Below the pieces are notes generated by a model, which was not told the origin of the DNA, made no database searches, and worked only from the letters and a program-made list of their open reading frames with translations. Below, piece after piece: positions 56,139 through 64,000 of a DNA stretch of 64,000 bases. The DNA lies in NCBI RefSeq assembly GCF_901709675.1, contig NC_051105.1:7930104-7994103 (forward strand), written 5' to 3'. The stretch comes from Syngnathus acus. Its lineage: Eukaryota > Chordata > Actinopteri > Syngnathiformes > Syngnathidae. The stretch's first letter is position 1, and each line of letters begins with the position of its first letter. The translations under genes were made by a program, and so were the position numbers.

Positions 56139-59100
56139 TCAGAACTTAAATGAAAAGGGAAAGTCGCTACTGCTGTTTTCCTTGTTATCCGCTGAGCTCT
56201 CGGCGGGGAAGGTGAACTGGAAGTCGTCGCTTTGTTCCGGCTGGTTGAACAGGAAATCCAGGCCTGCAGGATTGCATGTGTCAACATGTACAGTTGGGGG
56301 GGAGTTGATGAATTGACTCTTTCGGTTTGCTCACTTACAGAGAACTGAACTCAAACCAATTCAGCAGGAGATCAAATCAAAAAGCAGATTATGTGTGTTT
56401 GAGATATGAGATGCTTACCGTCTGATTTAGTCTTCTGGTTTTTCTGAAAGCAGAGTGCAGAGTTTGGTGATTTTCTTTGAGTGGGGGGGTGAATTGCAGG
56501 ATGATAAGACAAACTCATTAGGAGACATACCTCGGAGCTGCTGAATACGAACGATAGATCCTGCAAAAAAATGAGGTGCTAAGTATTTGGGTCGGCATCA
56601 GTCACCGACCATTTGTTTGTTGCGGCAACGGGGTACTTTCTTTGTAGTTACCTCATCATGGGAGGAGACCCCATCGAAGCCGAAACCGGAGTAGCCTAGG
56701 GTGCTGGGAGCAGAGCTGAGCGAGAACATGGAGGCTGGAGATTTGCTACCAGATGGTCCCGCAACTGGGGAGCGTATTGGGCTAAAGCTGGAATGAACAC
56801 ACTCATGATTTTAGCTTGAGGTTTTTACAAAGATTTGACATGTAAAACTGACTTAAAGTTGAATGTTGGCGTTCCAGGCACAGTGAAGGACTGAGCTTGT
56901 GTTTGTTGACAGTGCTGTGGCAAAGGGGCACCATGTTCCTGTGGTGCCCTCTCCTCTTCCTGTGCTGGGCCTCCCTCCTCCATTTGTGCCTGTGCTGCCT
57001 CCTCTTCCTCAGGCACAACTGACAGCTTTGTCAACAACAACACAGTTATTTATCGAATATTCCCCAAAAGCGATTATAATCATCAATAATGTATAAAAAT
57101 TATTTCTGGATAATATATGGTTATTTTTTTTCAATTAGATAAAACAGTTAAGTATTGCAATCATTTATTACTATTACTAGTTTATACCCTTAGTGATTAT
57201 TTTAAAATTATTTTATTTTCATTTTTTCATTCTATTTTGAGACAATTACAGTCAGCACTTATTTGAAAATTAGCTCTTTTTTTTAATTCAGTACAATATT
57301 TAATGTGATTAGTAATGAATGTCTAAAAAAAATACAAATACTTCCTTTTGCTGAGATATGGTCAAAAGAAGCATTGGGCAAACAATAGTAGCCCAAGATT
57401 TTTGCACGGTACGTCACTTGCACAAGGATTCTGTTCTTATTACTTGGCGTAATACTTTGACCTCCTGGTCGTCCTCTTCCTCTCTGGGCATCTTATCTGG
57501 TCCCTGATGAGCTAAAGAGATCAAGCAGGTTGGACTGTGGATGCAAACCTGGAGCATTTGAAAGCCGTGTGCTTACCTTTTGCCCTCACATGTTGCTCAT
57601 TGCCTCTAGTTTCATCAGCACCACTGGAAGACGATTCCCAAGCCTGGCTTTGTGCGTCCATTTCCTCAGTGTTCTCAGAGTTTTCTGGACCGGTCAGATG
57701 TCTCTGTTTGTCGTACTGAGAAATGGGCCATCGCAAGACAGTCGTTACACGAGGATAGCTTCACATGCAACGTGCCGCATTCTCACCTTGGTCTCACTGA
57801 CACTCACAGCGGTGATGACAACCATGGAATCCTTCACAGGTGAACCTTCCATTTCCATGTCTGCTTCTGTGGTGGGCTGGAGGTGAGGGTCACTAGAGGG
57901 GGGGGGGGGGACTTTTTATATCCACTTTAACTAACTATTTTATTTTCTGTGAAAATACCTATCTGGTCCTTTCTCTGAGAAGGAACGAGGAACACCAGAA
58001 TCTGCAAAATCAATCATTAAGATGTTTAAATACACCTGCAGTGCTTCAAATTTGAAAAAAAAACATACTATTACATCCAAAAGTTGTCATTTTGATAGAT
58101 TAAAGTCATATTCTTAAACATTCACATTATAACCGTCGTTATACTCATTGGGCTGCACTTTAGCACAGTAATTACCATTGACATAGGCTCCGCCCCCTTC
58201 TTTGGGTTTGACTGGCACGTCATCTTGAGAGACCACAATTGGACTCTTTGTGTCATCTTGTGCCTGAAACCTTTGTCTAAATGATTTCTGATGATCCTGA
58301 AACTGCTTCCTGCATTTTGTAATCTTTTCTTTGAAGACTGCCCTTGATTGATCAGAAATGAAATGGGGAAAATATACAAAATAAACTCCAAATATAATGT
58401 GCTAAACCAACAATTGGCGGACCCACTTTTCATTGACATAACTGGCTTTTGCGCTCTCCAATTCTGCTCTCACAGTTCGCTCATACTGTTGGAGCAAGCA
58501 CTGAGTCACATTCAGGCTAGGAGAGAAAAAAACCAGATACATATTATATATATATATATATCACAGAAATCATTAAAAACTAATTAGGGCTAGGCAATAC
58601 GGCCATTAAATAAAACTATTTTGTGAAAAAAAATCCCATTTACAATTTTAATCTCATTTCCCATTTAAACTTTTTTGTGGCTAATCAAAGTAACTTGTGC
58701 AACCACATTATCTGTTGGCTGACAAATTAACTTAACGAATAAAATCGATTAATCAGTGACAAGGGAGTGAATGGTGAGAACATCCACCTCACAGCAAAGA
58801 AATCTTGGGTTAAACCTCCTGTGTAAAGTTTAATGACCATATAAGCACTACAGAAAATGAATGGCTTGATGGCTTAATTAATTGCCTAGCCCTAATAAAA
58901 TTTGTTAATACCCTTTTCCAATTGTCTTGTTGTGTTTCAAAGTGTTGTGTTTCACATCAGCATCCTCTTCCAGTTTCTTGATATGTGTGCGAGTTGTTTC
59001 AATATAATCCCTCCTTTCTGCAATGTTTGCTTTAAGAACTGTGGGCACACAAGCCAAACATAATGAAACAGGATAAGAAATCAAATTTTGGTTGATTTCA

Positions 59101-59387
59101 AAATGGCTGAGTTACAATTTTGAAAAGTTAACATGAATCATTACCTTCAACCTCTCGATCAAGGACATTCTTCTCCTGAGAAAGCACACGAACTTCATTG
59201 GCTGTACAAAAAAAAAAAAACAGACAGTCGTGTATGGCTTTTTAAATTAGTATAGTATTAGAAATCTGAAATTACAGTACATTATTTTTTATTGTATAAG
59301 TTTTTTTTCTCCCAGAATACAATAAAATAACTTACCAATTCGGCAGAGGAGGCTATCAATGGCACTGGACGTTCTTTGATTAGCCAT
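56139..59387 (-). CDS. Coiled-coil protein with acidic middle and Phe-X-Phe tail, family uncertain
   Basis: Fourteen exons on the minus strand join in phase to 439 aa: 59387-59336, 59201-59145, 59038-58912, 58516-58427, 58342-58176, 58001-57959, 57892-57787, 57715-57577, 57511-57462, 57025-56853, 56787-56652, 56560-56531, 56443-56419 and 56263-56139. Residues 1 to about 140 (start MANQRTSSAIDSLLCRI) look like a long coiled coil. The middle is acidic and low in order (EEEDDQE, EEEEAA, QEEERAPQE). The last 115 residues carry repeated Phe-X-Phe motifs (FNFNF, GFGFD, FVF, FLF, FQFTF) and end DFPFSFKF. I do not recognise it with confidence. The layout of coiled coil, disordered middle and Phe-rich end reminds me of the meiotic synaptonemal-complex protein SIX6OS1 (human C14orf39), but this is a guess at about one in three. 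A few acceptors (AAAG, CAAG) were chosen because they keep the frame. Confidence 0.85.
57898..57910. repeat. Poly-G run next to an acceptor
   Basis: A G run on the plus strand reads as C on the minus strand and forms part of the polypyrimidine tract before the exon that starts at 57892 of the minus-strand gene. Confidence 0.9.
58583..58896. mobile_element. hAT-like inverted-repeat MITE in an intron
   Basis: The left end attagggctaggcaat and the right end attgcctagccctaat are exact inverted copies over 16 bases. The 314-base element has no coding capacity. The termini resemble the tagggctgggcaat ends of abundant fish hAT-type MITEs. I could not confirm an 8-base target duplication. It lies in the third intron of the minus-strand gene. 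Confidence 0.75.
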
Positions 59388-60446
59388 TATAATTACAATT
59401 CAGTAACTTTAGCTTTGCATTAGCTAATTAGCCTAACTTCTAGCTTCAATTTATATACATCATTTTGTGGCACTAAGGCTTCGCTAGAATATTTACAAAC
59501 CAACTGGACATTAAATACCCGAATTAATTTAACATCTCTCTGCCATAAATATGTAATAGTATTTGATATCGTTATAATTCAACACCTTTTCCAGTTTAAG
59601 CATTTGTCGTTGTCACAACGAAGGCGGGGTTATGGTGCTATCCTGAAAACCTTTTACGTAACGCATCTGTAAAGCCGGCCACTAGGGGAATTCACGAAAT
59701 AACTTTACGTAAAGCGTCTCTTTGGCATAACGCTGATCTGGAGTGGGAGTCATTTTTGCGTAACCCATCTGTACGGATGGTATGTGTCGCTGCCGTAAAG
59801 TGCAACACAAATATCTTGTTTTATCTTTTAAAATATTACAATTTTACTCAATGCTGATGCCTCTCCGTTAAGGTAAGGTCGGTTGTACTTCGCATGAAAG
59901 GGACGCGTCGTTTGCCGGCTGTCGGAAGACAAAAGAGCGGACATGGGTGGGATTTAAATGGGAGGAGAATGGTTAACATTGTCTCTTTACTTCCCTCATT
60001 TCAGTTTAAAATATTCCCAGGAACAGCGTAGCTCAACAAAAATGTGTCTCTAGCGGAACTACTCATCTTGCGTTATGATACATAAACTTGCTTATGCACA
60101 AACATTTCCATCAAATCAATCAGACGTTGTTTGATTCTGTATACGCTCATATATGTTTGATCATGTATGTTCATGCTATACACTACATACTGTGCACAGT
60201 ATTTGCATTTCGCGTGTTTTTTAAGCTAACAGCAGCACAAACATGAAAGCACACAGAATGTAGGTCAGCATCATTATGCACGTGATTCATTTTGGGACTT
60301 GAACTAGAAAAACGGTGTTATTTTTTTTTAAATCCCACTCCCTGTTTGTCATCCATCCAGTCACTTCCTCCCCTAGACACAATGAGTGGACAATAGTTTT
60401 CATTCAGAATAGTCTTCACAGGGTTGACGATAGGCCAGCTGATAGG
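59388..60446. promoter_or_regulatory. Divergent promoter region between the minus-strand gene and tmem169
   Basis: The two start codons lie 1.06 kb apart and face away from each other. The region holds two copies of the palindrome TTACGTAA (59654-59661, 59705-59712) and a close relative TTGCGTAA (59756-59763), each followed within a few bases by similar text (gcatctgta, gcgtctct, cccatctgta). A strong donor (ttaag then gtaagg) at 59873 suggests a non-coding first exon of tmem169 ending at 59872, and an acceptor at 60360 (catccag) suggests the start of its coding exon. Confidence 0.5.
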
Positions 60447-61436
60447 ATGGCCCATGTGGAGGAGTCCCAGACCGAAGGAGAGGGCAGTCCCCAAATCCAC
60501 TCCCTCAGGTCCGAATCGTCTGCAAACCATGTCGACGACGGCGACGCAGGACCTTCCTTGAGGAGGAAGAGGAGGAGAAAGCGCGAGCAGCGTCCTGAGT
60601 CCATCATCGTCTATCGCTCCGATGTGGAGCAAGGGTCCACCGGTGACCAAGGAGGGGAAGAAGAGGGAGTGGAGAGGAGCGTGGAGGAGGGAGCCAAGTT
60701 CCTCTGTACACCCACAAATGAAGGTGACTTAGTATCCTGTTGGCACAGAGTGTAAAATGTTTGACAATTCCTGATGTAATTGAATTCTTCCGTGCCTACA
60801 GACGGTGGCTGGAGCCTTCCACCAGACAGCCGCTATGTAACTCTAACGGGCACCATCACGCGAGGCAAAAAGAAAGGCCAGGTGGTAGACATCCACGTAA
60901 CCATGACGGAGAAAGAACTCCGCGAGTTGGCCAAGTCTAGGGAACGGCTCGACGCAGAGTGCGAGGCCGGGGAGGACTCCAAGCGAGCCTGCCGTCTGGG
61001 TGTGTGTCGGGGGCCTCACGTTGTCCTGTGGAGCATCTCCTGCGCCCCTGTGGTCTTCCTTCTTTCCTTCATCACGTCCTTCTACTACGGCACCCTGACC
61101 TGGTACAACGTCTTCCTGGTGTACAACGAGGAGCGAACGTTCTGGCACAAGATCACCGTCTGCCCCTTCCTCATCATCTTCTATCCCGTGCTCATCATGC
61201 CCGTGGCGCTCTCCCTGGCGCTATACTCCGCCGTGGTTCAGGTGTCCTGGGCCTTCAGCAGGTGGTGGAATGCCGTGAGAGACCTGGAGAAGGGTTTCTG
61301 CGGCTGGGCCTGTGGCAAAATGGGTCTGGAGGACTGCTCTCCTTACAGCATCATAGAGCTGCTGGACTCCGATACCGTATCCAGCACCTTGCAGAGCAAA
61401 GCACCGAGAGAACTCGCCCAGACATCATCGGTGTGA
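60447..61436 (+). CDS. tmem169: Transmembrane protein 169
   Basis: Two coding exons, 60447-60723 and 60802-61436, join in phase to 303 aa (human TMEM169 is 297). The N-terminal cytosolic part is charged, with a basic cluster (RRKRRRKRE) followed by the conserved RPESIIVYRSD. After the intron comes the hallmark SRYVTLTGTITRGKKKGQ. Two long hydrophobic segments, about residues 170-195 and 215-245, flank the loop WYNVFLVYNEERTFWHK. The C-terminal part keeps EKGFCGW and GLEDCSPYSIIELL. The protein is a predicted two-pass membrane protein whose function is poorly defined. The frame is open further upstream to 60315, so a longer N-terminus is possible, but MAHVEESQ is taken as the start. Its neighbour xrcc5 is also its neighbour in human. 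Confidence 0.95.
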
Positions 61437-61856
61437 AACCCATTCACGTACTGGATTGCTGATACACGTAAATAAGTGCAATGCAGAAGACAGCTCACTA
61501 CCTTTGATAACTTGATGAACAGCAAAAACTAGATTTGTTGCACTTGTCTAGAACACTTGTCCTCATTATTGTGGTTATTTTGGATCTATGACGATGTTTA
61601 TATCATCACCAAAATCCAATAGTTAATTCCTTTGCCCAAGCGTCATCCCACTGCAAAATTTTGCGCCCTACTACTTCTGAGTGTTTACAATGTCATAATG
61701 CCTGCTGAGAAGAAAAGGATTTAAACAAAGCTGGGGGTCTCTGACTCACATTTTTAATGTGTGTGTGAAATATTTGACACTTTTCTCAAGATTACCATTA
61801 CTCTATTTCCTTTTTCCATTCTCTAGCACTGTTACACGAGTTTTTCCCTCTCCCGA

Positions 61857-61862
61857 AATAAA
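61857..61862 (+). promoter_or_regulatory. tmem169: Candidate tmem169 poly(A) signal
   Basis: AATAAA about 420 bases after the tmem169 stop codon. A second candidate is at 62286-62291. Confidence 0.5.
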
Positions 61863-62416
61863 TGGAAATATTTTGTATTTAGAATCACTCTTATCCATTT
61901 GGAAGTGTCTTGTATTTAGATTCAACTCAATTCACATCAGTCTGTTAGTTTTTCTTGTTGCATGACATTTCATCTCAGTGTTAATTTTAAACATTCATTA
62001 TGCAGGCTGTCTGTTATATTGAACTGTCTCATACAGGGAAAAACTGTATTACATTTTCAATACTGTCTTTTTGTTGAATGTTTGTTTAATTTATTGTAAT
62101 TCATATATTTAACAGTTCATATGAAAATGTCACAAATAGTTTTTTTATACTGAGGTTTTTGAAGATTTGAATATTACAAACGTGATAAATATCAAAATGA
62201 TTAAAAGTAACGTATTGTTTTTTCTGATGGTCGGGTTGGAACATTACATGTTGTATGAAGTATAACTTAAGGATGTAAACACACAAATAAAAAGATAAAC
62301 TTGTTGCATGACAATACGATGAGTACGACGAATTTGTGTCTTGTTTTATTCATCCTTCGTTCGTTTTTGTCCATCATTTTTTCAGCCGCCAGCCAATTGC
62401 AGGGCAAATTGTCCTC

Positions 62417-62449
62417 ACTACGTAAAATACGTAGTAGTATTTACGTAGT
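62417..62449. repeat. Near-perfect inverted repeat with TACGTA cores
   Basis: The left arm actacgtaaaatac and the right arm gtatttacgtagt are inverted copies with one T missing, separated by gtagta. It stands about 245 bases before the xrcc5 start codon. Confidence 0.75.
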
Positions 62450-62692
62450 ATTTCTGAAACATAAATACAATGTATTGTATATAATACAATATAATAATAT
62501 ATTAATAAATATAAATGAACAATATAATAAAAGCAATGTTTAATGGTATTCAATTTGGGAAAATGACAAAACAAGCTGCTTTCAAAATCGTTGGAACGTG
62601 CCACCTTCGTAACTAGGAAGTAAGCGCCATTTTCACACGGACCTTTTATTTTGTTACACGCGTGCTCGAAAGGAGGGAAACAAAATATTACA

Positions 62693-63993
62693 ATGTCCAA
62701 GTCGAAAGTGAGTACATTTGTTGTGACTTTAAAACATTTCTTTGCAAACCGTTTTTTACTGATTTGTTTTTAATAATTTTATATTTACATCCGTAATATA
62801 ACGTGTTGTTTAGAAGTGAAATAAGCATGTTGGATGAGGGACATGTCTGAAGGGGCAAGCTGTCAAAGCTTCGTGATAAATCAGTGTTTTCTAATAAAAT
62901 GACCAACATAATAAAAGTTTTTTTTCTGTGTATTGCAGTCGTTTCATGTGCTTTGTATGGATGTTGGACTTTCCATGTCCAACTCGGCACCGGGTGAAGA
63001 ATCTCCATTTGAACTAGCCAAACAAGTCATTCAGAAGTTTGTCCAACGTCAGGTAAGCTAGGATACATTTAACTACAAAATGATTTATTTATCCAGCATC
63101 AGGAACTATCAAAGTTACTATGTAGGCCATACTGAAAAGAAAATAATAATAAAATTACATTGTTAAAGTCGTAACCTTACCAGGAATAAAACAAGGGGAA
63201 AAAGTAATATTTGTAGAAATGAAGCAATATTCTAAAACCACATTACTTTAATCTTGGTTTCCATTACGTTTTTCTTAAAAATATACCTATCTTCTTTTTA
63301 ATTTGAAATATATAACAATTATCTTCTATTCCTGTAATATTACACCTTTAAAATATTCAACTTTCTCACATCATATTATCAATATCATCTCATCAATTCA
63401 TAATTAGTAATTTAACATCACGACACGTCATCGTACTTTGTTTTCACAGGTGTTTGCTGAACTCAAGGATGAATTGGCTTTGGTTCTGTTCGGCACAGAC
63501 TCGACCAAGAACCCACTGGCTGAAGATGGCCAGTACCAAAATATCACTGTTCACCGCAACCTGATGGTACCTGACTTTGTGCTTTTGACGGAGATTGAGA
63601 ATCAGGTCCACCCAGAGAATCAACAGGCGGACTGTATCCTTTGAATAGAACTTTACACTTGTGGAAAAAATATATATAACATCAAAAGAAACAGTCTCCT
63701 TTAACTGTTCTAAAAAGGGTTAGATGCTCTTGTGGTCTGCATGGATCTTCTTCAAACAGGAATAAAGTAAGAGTTTTCTTTTCATCTGATAACGCTTGTA
63801 CTATAAAGGTATTTGAAATGCCATTTTTGTTATCCTGTGCCACATCAATATTATGATTTTTTTTTTTTAGGGGAAAACGCTATGATCGACTCAATATTTA
63901 CTTCCTGAGTGACCTCAGTGTTGAAGCAGACTCGGAACAACTGGACGTCATTGTTGAAAACCTGAAACAAGCTGACATTACGCTGCAGTTCTT
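62693..63993 (+). CDS. xrcc5: XRCC5 (Ku80), 5' part, cut by the window edge
   Basis: Five coding exons are present: 62693-62707, 62939-63052, 63450-63633, 63718-63766 and 63871-63993, all in phase. The last ends with a good donor (gtaagt) at the window edge, so the gene continues to the right. About 161 residues of the N-terminal von Willebrand A-like domain are seen. Family motifs are [59 protein letters not shown] and [12 protein letters not shown]. Exon 4 uses an AAG acceptor, chosen because it restores the conserved LDAL after QQAD. Ku80 pairs with Ku70 to bind DNA ends and recruit DNA-PKcs for non-homologous end joining. The first exon codes for only MSKSK, a divergent N-terminus compared with human. 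Confidence 0.95.
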
Positions 63994-64000
63994 GTAAGTT

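Larger units (their letters stand above)
61437..62692. other. tmem169 3'UTR and xrcc5 upstream region
   Basis: AT-rich sequence with two plus-strand AATAAA signals (61857-61862 and 62286-62291), either of which could end tmem169. Near 62380-62410 there is a short remnant (cagccaattgcagggca) of a common fish repeat. A near-perfect hairpin lies at 62417-62449. The last 100 bases lead into xrcc5. Confidence 0.5.

Overview
This is a vertebrate nuclear window, most likely from a teleost fish, with six recognisable spliced protein-coding genes and one spliced gene I cannot name with certainty. The evidence is intron-rich genes with GT-AG junctions, AATAAA poly(A) signals, and proteins very close to human orthologues. 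Introns are small (about 75-500 bp in the coding parts). The intergenic DNA holds microsatellites and short inverted-repeat transposon remnants of the kind common in fish. A compact percomorph-type genome fits; I cannot give a species.

Layout, left to right. 1-6823 is the non-coding 5' part of hycc2 (fam126b). 6824-16274 codes for hycc2 in 10 coding exons, and its transposon-bearing 3'UTR probably runs to about 19330. 20360-28681 is a complete trpm2 ion channel gene, 32 coding exons in 8.3 kb. 29107-38862 has no coding gene that I can support; most of it is probably the 5' intron of map3k13, whose candidate first exon ends at 30128. 38930-43929 codes for map3k13 (LZK) in 13 exons. 47759-54712 codes for the liver-type 6-phosphofructokinase pfkl in 22 exons, 780 aa like the human protein. 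56139-59387 on the minus strand is a 14-exon gene for a coiled-coil protein with an acidic middle and a Phe-X-Phe-rich tail (439 aa); I do not recognise it securely. 60447-61436 codes for tmem169, divergent from the minus-strand gene. 62693 to the right edge is the 5' part of xrcc5 (Ku80), cut by the window.

The genes do not form one pathway: hycc2 serves the PI4KA lipid-kinase scaffold, trpm2 an ADP-ribose-gated calcium channel, map3k13 JNK stress signalling, pfkl glycolysis, and xrcc5 double-strand break repair. Their neighbourhood mixes groups that lie apart in human: TRPM2/PFKL on 21q22, HYCC2/TMEM169/XRCC5 on 2q33-35 and MAP3K13 on 3q27.

All gene models were built by hand from reading frames and splice signals. 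Every coding exon joins in phase. The points most worth checking are the unusual TRPM2 pore filter, its shortened and degenerate NUDT9-like tail, a possible intron-retention form lacking that tail, and the Phe-X-Phe protein on the minus strand.
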